The position numbers were made by a program, and so were the translations under genes. A DNA stretch of 64,000 nt from Clostridiales bacterium (GTDB lineage: Bacteria > Bacillota > Clostridia > Christensenellales > UBA1242). The first letter of the stretch is position 1. Every line of letters starts with the position of its first letter. This document shows positions 16,921-25,800 of this stretch, piece after piece. The notes below the pieces were generated by a model that made no database searches, was not told the origin of the DNA, and saw only the letters and a list, made by a program, of their open reading frames with translations. The DNA lies in NCBI GenBank assembly GCA_003522085.1, contig DPGI01000009.1, forward strand, positions 154,400 to 218,399, given 5' to 3'.

Positions 16921-17208
16921 ATGCAACAATTTATTTACCCAGCAATTTTTTATATCGACGAAGACGAAACAAAAGTCTACTTTCCAGACCTTGACATTTC
17001 AACCTCGGGAGACAATTATGACGAGGCCTTTTTGTTTGCAAAAGAACTTTTGAAAGTCTATTTTCTTTACGCAATCTCAAATGATTTGGACTTTAATTTC
17101 CCTTCAAGTTTCAACGACATCAAAAACAAATGCACAGGCAAAGAAGTTCCGCTTTTGATTGATACGGTCATTGCACCAGCCGACATCAAAGCATTTAAAA
17201 AAAGTTAA
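16921..17208 (+). CDS. HicB-like protein without a HicA partner
   Basis: A 95-aa protein with the HicB-type partial RNase H fold: YPAIFYIDEDETKVYFPDLD, then a Gly-Asp turn and a helix DEAFLFAKELLKVYFLYA, ending in a strand with a Pro-Ser turn. HicB proteins are antitoxins that mask the HicA mRNA interferase. No HicA-sized gene with the dsRNA-binding fold is next to it, and there is no C-terminal DNA-binding domain. It may be an orphan or have another role. ATG 16921 has GGAGAG 5 nt upstream. Confidence 0.65.
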   Translation: MQQFIYPAIFYIDEDETKVYFPDLDISTSGDNYDEAFLFAKELLKVYFLYAISNDLDFNFPSSFNDIKNKCTGKEVPLLIDTVIAPADIKAFKKS

Positions 17209-17227
17209 GTTTTTGCTCGCTTTTCTC

Positions 17228-17256
17228 TTGACATAAAAACATGGTTATGTTAAAAT
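17228..17256 (+). promoter_or_regulatory. Promoter of rpmG-secE-nusG-rplK-rplA
   Basis: Consensus TTGACA (17228-17233), 17-nt spacer, TAAAAT (17251-17256). Predicted start near 17263. Confidence 0.75.
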
Positions 17257-17259
17257 ACA

Positions 17260-17290
17260 CTAACACTTCCAATTGGGGTGTTAGTTTTTT
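17260..17290 (+). promoter_or_regulatory. Terminator-like hairpin at the 5' end of the rpmG transcript
   Basis: CTAACAC (17260-17266) and GTGTTAG (17278-17284) form a 7-bp stem whose loop holds the inner palindrome CCAATTGG, followed by T6. It lies at or just after the predicted start site, so it could be a 5' stabilising or attenuating structure. It could instead simply be the terminator of the preceding hicB-like gene. Confidence 0.55.
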
Positions 17291-17307
17291 GTTAGGAGAA
17301 AATAATT

Positions 17308-17469
17308 ATGGCAGCACCAAAACGTAAAGATATCACTCTTGCATGCACAGAATGCCAAGAGAGAAACTATGCTACATCAAAGAACAGCACTGCAAATCCT
17401 GAAAGAATTGAAATCAAAAAATTCTGCCCAAGATGCGGAAAAAGAACTGTTCATAAAGAAACAAAATAA
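17308..17469 (+). CDS. rpmG: 50S ribosomal protein L33
   Basis: A 53-aa zinc-ribbon L33: [20 protein letters not shown], then [14 protein letters not shown], giving the two CxxC pairs of the zinc-binding form. AGGAG stands 10 nt before the ATG. The order L33-SecE-NusG is common in bacteria. Confidence 0.95.
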   Translation: MAAPKRKDITLACTECQERNYATSKNSTANPERIEIKKFCPRCGKRTVHKETK

Positions 17470-17489
17470 TTTTAAGCAGGAGAGAGAAT

Positions 17490-17879
17490 ATGTCTAAGAA
17501 AAAAAACTTAGAACAAGAAGTTTTAATTTCTGAAACTGAAGAAACCACAGACGCTGTTGTTGTTACTGACGAGAGCGAAGTTAAGCCTGCAAAAGAAGAA
17601 GAAGAAAAAGTTTCGAAAAACAGCAAGCAAGAAAACAAGTCGAAAGATGACAAATCTAAAAACAAAAAAGACAAAAAGCCTAAAGAAAAAGGCAAGTTTA
17701 AACGCAAAGCCAGAGAAACAATGAGCGAACTTAAAAAAGTTACTTGGCCAAGTTTTGGTGAAGTTTGCAAAAAGACGGGAATTGTTTTGTCAGTAGTTGT
17801 TGTGTTTGGTTTGGTTTTGTTTGGACTTGATGCCCTTCTCGGATTTTTGTTTGGTCTTTTGACTAAGGGAGGAAAATAG
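17490..17879 (+). CDS. secE: Protein translocase subunit SecE
   Basis: A 129-aa single-span SecE. The last ~55 residues hold the conserved amphipathic segment RETMSELKKVTWPSFGEV and one membrane helix, which clamps SecY. The N-terminal ~70 residues are a long acidic then Lys-rich extension, longer than the ~60-aa minimal SecE of Bacillus. AGGAGAG precedes the ATG, and nusG begins on the next base after the stop. Confidence 0.93.
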   Translation: MSKKKNLEQEVLISETEETTDAVVVTDESEVKPAKEEEEKVSKNSKQENKSKDDKSKNKKDKKPKEKGKFKRKARETMSELKKVTWPSFGEVCKKTGIVLSVVVVFGLVLFGLDALLGFLFGLLTKGGK

Positions 17880-18491
17880 ATGGAAGAAAACGAAGTTTTT
17901 GATGAACAAACACCAGTTGAAGAAAATGCAACAGAAGTTGTAGAAGACAAAATTGCAGATCCATCAAAATCTAAAGATGCAAAATGGTATGCTCTTCACA
18001 CATTTTCAGGTTATGAAAACGTAGCAAAAGAAAACCTTGAAACAGTTGTTACAAAATTTGGGCTTCAAAATCGTATTTTTGACATTATTATTCCTATGGA
18101 AAGTGTTGTCGAAGAAAAAAATGGCAAGAAAAAACTTGTAGAGCGCAAAAGTATGCCATGCTACATCTTTGTAAAGATGATTTATGGCGATGACCTTTGG
18201 CACAATGTTACAAGAACACGTGGCATTACAGGTTTTGTAGGACCAAACGGACGTCCTCTTGCGCTTACTGAAGAAGAAGTAAGAAAGAATAAACTTGAAA
18301 AAATTAAAGTTGAAGCAAATCTTCAAATTGGCGACAAAATTGAAGTTATCGATGGACCTTTGGAAGGAACAATCGGACAAGTTCAATCTGTTGACGCTGA
18401 AAACGGCATTGCAACTGTTTTGGTTGAAATGTTTGGAAGAGAAGCTCCGGTTGACCTTGATTACACTCAAATGAGAAAAATCGAACTTTAA
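17880..18491 (+). CDS. nusG: Transcription elongation/antitermination factor NusG
   Basis: A 203-aa protein. An acidic N-terminal extension of ~32 residues precedes the NGN domain (KWYALHTFSGYE, SMPCYIFVKM, TRGITGFVG), which binds RNA polymerase. The KOW domain is GDKIEVIDGPLEGTIGQV, linking to S10 or Rho. It abuts secE directly, with the ribosome-binding site (GGGAGG) inside the end of secE. Confidence 0.96.
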   Translation: MEENEVFDEQTPVEENATEVVEDKIADPSKSKDAKWYALHTFSGYENVAKENLETVVTKFGLQNRIFDIIIPMESVVEEKNGKKKLVERKSMPCYIFVKMIYGDDLWHNVTRTRGITGFVGPNGRPLALTEEEVRKNKLEKIKVEANLQIGDKIEVIDGPLEGTIGQVQSVDAENGIATVLVEMFGREAPVDLDYTQMRKIEL

Positions 18492-18613
18492 TCCAAAACA
18501 AATTTGGTATTTCGCAAGCATCGCTTGCTTTAAATACACAAAGGCACAGCCTTTGATTAAAAATGTGGCAGAGCGCGCTGCAACCGCTCAAAACGACCAC
18601 AAAGGAGGATAAA

Positions 18614-19045
18614 ATGGCAGCAGTAAAAAAGATTGGCGCAGTTGTTAAACTTCAACTCCCAGCCGGTAAAGCCACACCTGGACCTCCAGTAGGATCATCA
18701 CTTGGTCCTCATGGAATCAACATCGCGGCATTTACCAAAGAATTCAACGAGAAGACAGCTTCTCAAGCGGGCTTGATCATCCCAGTAGTTATCACTATCT
18801 ACCAAGACAGATCATTTACTTTCGTTTTGAAAACCCCACCTGCAGCAGTTCTTATTAAGAAAGCTTTAGGTCTTGACAAGGGTTCAGCAAAACCAAACAA
18901 AACAAAAGTCGGAAATCTCACAAAAGCACAAGTTCGTGAAATTGCAGAGCAAAAAATGCCTGACCTCAACGCTGCAAGCATTGAAGCAGCTATGAGCATG
19001 ATCGAAGGTGCTGCACGCAGCATGGGCGTTACAATCAGCGAATAA
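18614..19045 (+). CDS. rplK: 50S ribosomal protein L11
   Basis: A 143-aa protein of standard length with [20 protein letters not shown] and the C-terminal rRNA-binding domain ending in [12 protein letters not shown]. It forms the GTPase-associated stalk base. ATG 18614 has AAAGGAGG 5 nt upstream; in-frame upstream codons belong to the 120-nt nusG-rplK spacer. Confidence 0.97.
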   Translation: MAAVKKIGAVVKLQLPAGKATPGPPVGSSLGPHGINIAAFTKEFNEKTASQAGLIIPVVITIYQDRSFTFVLKTPPAAVLIKKALGLDKGSAKPNKTKVGNLTKAQVREIAEQKMPDLNAASIEAAMSMIEGAARSMGVTISE

Positions 19046-19056
19046 GGAGAAGGAAA

Positions 19057-19740
19057 ATGAGAAAAGGTAAAAGAATGACTCTTGCTCTTTCTACTTATGA
19101 CAAAACAAACGCTTATACTGTAAGCGAAGCATTTGATCATATGCTTGAAACTGCAAAAGCTAAATTTGATGAAACAGTTGAACTCCACGTTAAACTTGGC
19201 GTAGACGGAAGAAACGCTGACCAACAAGTAAGAGGCGTTGTTGTTCTTCCTCACGGAACAGGAAAAAGCGTTAGAGTGTTAGTAATCGCAAAAGGTGACA
19301 AAGCTGATGAAGCTCTTGCCGCTGGTGCTGACTTTGTTGGCGCTGAAGAAATGGTTGCAAAAATCCAAGGTGGATGGCTTGATTTTGATGTCTGCATCAC
19401 AACACCTGATATGATGGGCGTTGTAGGCCGTGTAGCTAGAGTTCTCGGACCTAAAGGCTTGATGCCAAACCCAAAGAGCGGAACAGTTACTATGGACGTT
19501 AAAAAGGCTATTAACGACGTTAAAGCTGGTAAAGTTGAATACAGACTTGACAAAACAAACAACGTTCACGTTATCCTTGGTAAAGTAAGCTTTGGAAAAG
19601 ATAAACTTGTTGAAAACTATCAAACAATCATTGAAGCATTGCAAAAAGCTAAACCAGCTGCAGCAAAAGGACAATATTTCAAAAATATTTCAATTTGCTC
19701 AAGCATGGGCCCTGGCGTAAAAATTGTTTCTATTGGATAA
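19057..19740 (+). CDS. rplA: 50S ribosomal protein L1
   Basis: A 227-aa L1 with [20 protein letters not shown] and the signature [16 protein letters not shown]. It binds 23S rRNA at the E-site stalk and usually represses its own mRNA. It is 11 nt after rplK. A terminator follows, and rplJ-rplL, which normally come next, are absent here. Confidence 0.97.
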   Translation: MRKGKRMTLALSTYDKTNAYTVSEAFDHMLETAKAKFDETVELHVKLGVDGRNADQQVRGVVVLPHGTGKSVRVLVIAKGDKADEALAAGADFVGAEEMVAKIQGGWLDFDVCITTPDMMGVVGRVARVLGPKGLMPNPKSGTVTMDVKKAINDVKAGKVEYRLDKTNNVHVILGKVSFGKDKLVENYQTIIEALQKAKPAAAKGQYFKNISICSSMGPGVKIVSIG

Positions 19741-19754
19741 GATAATTTTTAAAT

Positions 19755-19788
19755 AAAAAACACCTTACAATGTAAAGTGTTTTTTTAT
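19755..19788 (+). terminator. Terminator after rplA
   Basis: AACACCTTACA and TGTAAAGTGTT form a stem with one mismatch, followed by T7. Confidence 0.75.
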
Positions 19789-19845
19789 GTTTGTTTATTT
19801 GACAAAAACCCAGCAATAAAAATTTTACAAATGAAACAATAAGAA

Positions 19846-19877
19846 AAAAACCGACTAAGCTCAAAGTCGGTTTTTTG
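19846..19877 (-). terminator. Terminator of the giant surface-protein gene
   Basis: AAACCGACT and AGTCGGTTT form a 9-bp stem with an 8-nt loop. On the minus strand it is followed by a T run. Confidence 0.8.
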
Positions 19878-19887
19878 TTTGATTAGA

Positions 19888-22800
19888 TTATTTTACTTTA
19901 ATCTTCTTTCTAAGTTTGATGATTACAACAACAACGATTATTGCTCCAACTGCGCCGATGCAGATTGCTGCGATGGCCCATGCGTTGAGAGGTTCGTTTT
20001 TGATTACTTTATAACTATAAAGCAAGTTGCCACTTGTTGATCTGACTGTAATAAAGTAAGTTCCGGTTGTTGAGATTGGTTGTGTAACTGTGCCGATAGT
20101 TGCGATTGTGTCTGCATTGATTTCAAATTGTTGAGAACCAATGGTGATTACGCATTCACCGACTGCTTCAAATACTCTTTCAGCGTTGAATGATACGTCG
20201 ATGTTTTTGCTTGTTGCTTCACCTTCTGTCACTGAAACTGAAATTGGAACTGTGCTGGTGTTTACCCAGTAACTAAAACTAAAATCAGTTGTAGCAGTGT
20301 AGTCGGTGCGGTTTAACGCTTTTGTTGTGCAGATTGTAATTGTGTATCTTCCAACACCGGTCAAACTGTCTAAGAATGATGTTGTAAAGTGTTTCAAATA
20401 TTCTTTGTTGTTTATGATTACGGTTTGATAAACATCTTTGAACGCTTGTTTAAGTTGTCCGTTTTCATCTCTTGTGATGTCGCCAAGGTTGTCTTTAACG
20501 ATTGACTTGATGTAGTAACCATCAAATGGCGCGTATTCAAATGAATATCTAGATTCTTCAGGGTTTACGATTGTGAAGTTGTAAATTTCTTCTCTGATTG
20601 GCACGCCAGTTGTGCTTGTTGCTGAGAAGTAAACACTGTAATATCCAGGCATTTCAAAAGTGAAGGTCTTTGTTGTTGCATTAAATTTGAAGTCGGTGAA
20701 TTCTTGTCCATTTCGTGTTGCTGTGATCATGCTTTGACCACTTCCGACAGATTGTGCCGTATAGTATTCTTCGGTTTTTAACAGTGTTAATTCAACTTTT
20801 TTGTTAAACACGCCTTTTTGAATAGGGTCTGTTGTGTGGGTTACGCCGTCTGTGTCTGTGTAAGTCATTGTAAAGGCTACATCTTTTAAGAATATCAATT
20901 TAAGAGTTCCAGACGCTTGTGATGTTCCTGCTGCAAACACTTGTCTGTTTCCTGCAATATCTGAAAGTGAAATTGTGTATGTTCCAGATGTTGTAAGTTC
21001 GACATATCTGTAAGTTTTGTTTGCTTTTCCGCTTTCTGATGAAACTATTTCTTCGGTTTTTGTTTCGATAGGGTAAGCAACACCATCTTTAAGAATTGAA
21101 ATTTTAATAAGGTTGTTTGCGATGCCGTATGAGTTGGAGAAGATAAGTTTTACAGAACTTAATGCAGAATCATTTTTGTCAGCCGCTGCAGTGATGCTGC
21201 TTGATGTAAGCATATCTATTTGGTCGGCTGAGTTGAATGTAAAGTATGCTTCGCTTACAGGTTGTGATGTAGGAGGGATGAAGGTGATGAAGACTGTTCT
21301 GTTAAATGGGCTAGTTCCCGGTTTAACGGTTTCGGTTTCGCTGTAGTTGTAAACGCGATATCCGATTGTAAACACGCCTTCGCCTTCGGCTTCTTTAATA
21401 GAAGTTGGTTGAACTTTAACGTTTTGATAATTGTTTGGAACAATTTGAACAAGTGAAGCTGATGTGTTGTAGTTTACGTTTACTATGTAGTATTCAGAAT
21501 ATTCTGTTCCTCTGTAGTAATAGTAAGAACCTGCTTTTTCAACTTGTTTTCCATTGTTTGTTACGCGATAGAATTCGGTTGCAGAATCAAGTATTTCAAG
21601 TTTGTAAAGACTGTATTCGTTGGTCAATACTGAATCATAACTGATTAAGAAGTAATAAACTCCGCTTTCAGTAAATGATGTTCCGCTCTTTACAACTGTC
21701 CAGCCGCTGCTTTCACCACCTTCTTTATAGTAGTATGCGGTGAATGGATAGTCAAACGATTCAGAATTTGAATATGTGAATGTAACTGAACTTGCAAATG
21801 TTGAGCCTGAACGTGAAATTGTATATACGCGATTGTTGATTGTGATTCTTTGAACGGTTGTGTCGGTAAGTGTTGCATCTGTGATGTTTTCGCCATAGTT
21901 ATCACTAAGTTTAAAGTATGATTCAAGTGTTTCATCTGTTTGTGGAAGCATATTGTAAATGTGGAAGTAAACCGTTTTTACATATTTGCTGTCGTCAACG
22001 TTGTTTGGCGAGTCTTCGTCATATTCATAAACGTCGATCTTGTATTTGTTGTTGATAAGTCCGCCGCTAGGGTTTGAGAATGTCATCGTTGTAAGATTTA
22101 CTCTTGAGTAACCATATTCGGTGGTTGGCGCCCAAACGTTTCCGTCCCATTTAAACACTTTCAAAGTGTGAACAGTGTCGTTGTATGAGAATCTTAAATC
22201 AACAGGGCTGATGTAATATGTTTGCGCTTCGTGTCCGGTCGTTGCGTCGTTGATAAGTGCTGTATACATATTGCCTGAGCTTTCGATTTCGTTGTAAAGG
22301 TTTTGCCCATAAACGTGAACGATTTTTGTTGTGTTTCCAAAGTTGTCAACGATTTCATATTTAATCTTTGAGTTTGGATTTGGAAGAGTGATGAATGTGA
22401 AGTTAAGTCTTGAAAGTGTTTGATCGGCAGTTGCTACGATTGTGTCGTTGTCGTATTTGCTCCAATTTGCAAGATAAGCATAACTTGAATTCAGGTTTGC
22501 AAGAGTATTTGGATCATTTTGTGCCGAGTAAACTTGATTTCCGTTGTAAACGGTAACTTTAACAGGATATACACTGTTTGAATAGCCAATCGAAATGTAT
22601 TCTTGTGCAGTTGAATCTGCAAGGTAAGTGTTGAGTGATGCGCCGTCAAGCAACGTCAATTTGATGTTTGCAAATGATCCATCTGCGGCGTTTGAAATAG
22701 CAATATTGATTGGCGTGGTTGAAGAACTAAACGAAGCGAAAATTGCATTGAGAGAAACGATTTCTGCGTTTTGTCCAGCAAGTCTGTATGCTTGTCCGTT

Positions 22801-25800
22801 TTCAAGCCATGGGGTTAACATATAAAGTGAACCGTTGATGTTAAGTTCAAGCCATCTGTCACCCATAAAGTTGAGTTTTTCAACAGAGAATGTTGTTGAA
22901 GAATAGATGTTGAGAAGATTTGTAAGTATTTGCTTATCAAATACATATTTGTCGGTTTTGCCGTCGGTGTAGTGCAGGCCTTGTGAAAATTCTTGTATTT
23001 CGTTTCCTTGGTCATCGATTGTATCTGTCATGCCTTCTGCGGCTGTATATTTGTGAACGAGATAGATTGTCAGGTTTCCAGCAAGATCTTGTTCTACAAT
23101 TTCAAAATATCCAGACTCTTGAGTTGGAGTTCCGTTTACGATTTCGTTGTATTTTGATGCAGCAAAGTTGTCATAACTTGTTTCAGTGAATGTTCCTGAA
23201 TATGGATCTTCATTAAGAAGTTTATAGTATGCTGCGATTGTATCGCCACGATAGTTTGCGCCAAGTGTGTTGTTGGTTTCAACCATAGTTTTGAGAGCAG
23301 TGAAGAAATCGTCAGAAACTTGATAAGCATAATATTTTAAGTAGCCAACATTTTTTGAAATGTTGTATGCGGCTTCGTCTGCTGTTTTAACAGATTTGCC
23401 TTCGATGTTGTAATAATTTCTAAGATTTGATTCATCAAGTGGGATAGCATCGTTTGTGAATGCTGAAAGCTTTGCAATAAGCGATCCAACTGTTTCGTAA
23501 GATGCTTTTTTGTCGATCACAATAGTTTTTGTTGTTTTTTGATAGTATTCATCATTGTGACCTTCGAATTGCATTGTGAGTGAGAATTTGTCATCGTTGC
23601 TGTAAATGCCTAATTTGTCAAAGTTTACAGCAAGATAATTCATTTTGCCTGATCTAGTAAATTCAAGTGCAGACACAAGGGTCGCGTTAGAATTTTCTGT
23701 TGTTATTTCATATCCGCCGTTTGCTGCAGTCGTGATTGAAATTATGTCAGAGAATTGATTTTGCGACTTTGTGATTGTTACTTCAATTTTTGTTTTATCA
23801 ATTTTTGCAATGTAACGATCGTCAGTGTCTTCTTTCCATGAAATGGTTGCTGATTTTTCATTTGTGTAATAGTTTGCTTGGTCAAGAGTGTTAAGTTCTT
23901 TTCCTGATGCGCTGATGTTAAACTCAGGGGTAGATGATTCGATTGTAAAAGCAAACTTATAATTTTTACGGAAGTTGTTTGTTGAGTTTGAGTCTGAATA
24001 GTAGCCTTGAGTGATAGTTACAATGTATGACCCTGGTTTTGAGAAGTTTTTAACAGCGGCGCCGTTGCTGTCGACAAATGCCAAGAATCCATTTTCTCCA
24101 GCGGTTGAAGTATAAACTTCAGTTTCAGATGCGCCTGTTGCAAGAAATTCGATTGATGCAACAATTTGATAAGGAGTGATAATTGATGTTTGTCTAAAGT
24201 TTTCGTCATTATCAAAATAAGTAAGGTCGTTGTTTAAAATGTTTTTGATGAAAACTTGTTCGTCTGCATCAATGTCGTCTTCGTTAGTTATTGTATATTT
24301 CACTTCAGGGATATATAATTTTACAGGAAGTTTGTTTGTCTTTAATGAAGTTGTAACGCTTGTGTCGTTGTCGCTCCAGTTATTGTTGTTTGCGGTATAC
24401 AAGCTGTCACCTGAGTTGATTCCGTTGTTGTAATAAGGGAAAGATACTGAAATAACACCTTCTGGCAAGTTTTTGTCGTCATACATGTTAATCAAGATGT
24501 CGCCGCCAATGATACTTTCAAGTGATGGGCCAACAGAAACGTTAGTCGTTGCGGATTCTGAAAGAGTCACATCAGGTATTAAAAGCTTGAAGTTAAAGTC
24601 TTTGCTTACATTGTTTTCGAATATTGCAAAAACCTGATAGTCGTTAACACCAAACATTTCGATTGGTCTGATTCCCCCATCTGTTATCTCGCAGTTGGCA
24701 TCGCTTATTTTTGGTGAGCCATCAGCAGGGGTAATAATTACAATATTGCCGTAAGTTTGTGCCGTGTAAGCAGTGGTTGTTCCGCCATTTATTGTGTATT
24801 CTTTTTTGATGCTTTCAGCGCTGATTGTTTCTGGAGCGGTGATTACGCCATATCGGTCAACAATCGCGGTGAGTTTTCTTTCGAAATAGTCGAAGATGTC
24901 GATTGTGTATCCTTCGCCTGTTTTGTAAGTTCTTGTAAGAATATATTTTCCGGCTACTGTGATTTCTTTGTCGATGTTGATTTCTTTTTCGACAATCGAT
25001 TCATTTGCTCCGTCAATGCTTAAATCATATATAACATTTTCGAAAAGTGGGTTAGTAGAAAGTGTTTTATAGAATGCAAAGTATGGAGTTTTGTTTGCGT
25101 CAAGTTTTGTGACTACTTTGGTTTCGTATGGATAGAATGACAATGTTACTTTGTCAACCTGTGTGATTGTGCTGCTTCCTGCATTTCCAATGGTTGGTTG
25201 GAATGAAACATAAAGCTTTTTATCAACTGAAGTAGGGTTGAAGTAACTTGATTTTTTGTTGTAGCCAGTTGGGTTTCCGTCTTCTAATATTTCATCGATT
25301 CTAGCAAATGAAGCATCTGTAAGTGTTGTTTGCAAGGTGCTGTCTTCTTTGTAGTAAACTTGCATTTGTGAAGAATCGCTTGTCACTCTGATATATTGGA
25401 AACTTGAAGCATAGCGAAGGAATTTTTGATCTTGTGAAAGGTGTGCGCCTTTTGTGTTTGATGCGTCTCTGATGTAGAATATATATGTTCCTTCCATGTC
25501 AACAAAAGGCATTTTTGATGCGGCTTTTCCGTTGATGTAGCATACGCCGTTTGTGATTGTTGCTGTTACACTTTCGCCTTTAAGTGAAGTAAGTGAAAGT
25601 GAACCAGATTGTCCGTAATAATATTGATAGCCAGTTTCGGTTGCCAGCATATAAATATCAGCTGAGTATAAGATGTTTCCATCTATGTAAGTTATGCCGC
25701 CACTTTGAGTAGCGTCAACAAGTTCTCTTTCGCCTGATTCACCGGCAGTCATTGTGAGATATTGTGATGCGTTTGAAGTTGAAAGATAATATTTTACTTG

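Noticed and set aside
24757..25023. Plus-strand frames inside the giant surface gene
   Set aside because: Shadow frames of the repetitive minus-strand gene, with unnatural amino-acid composition.
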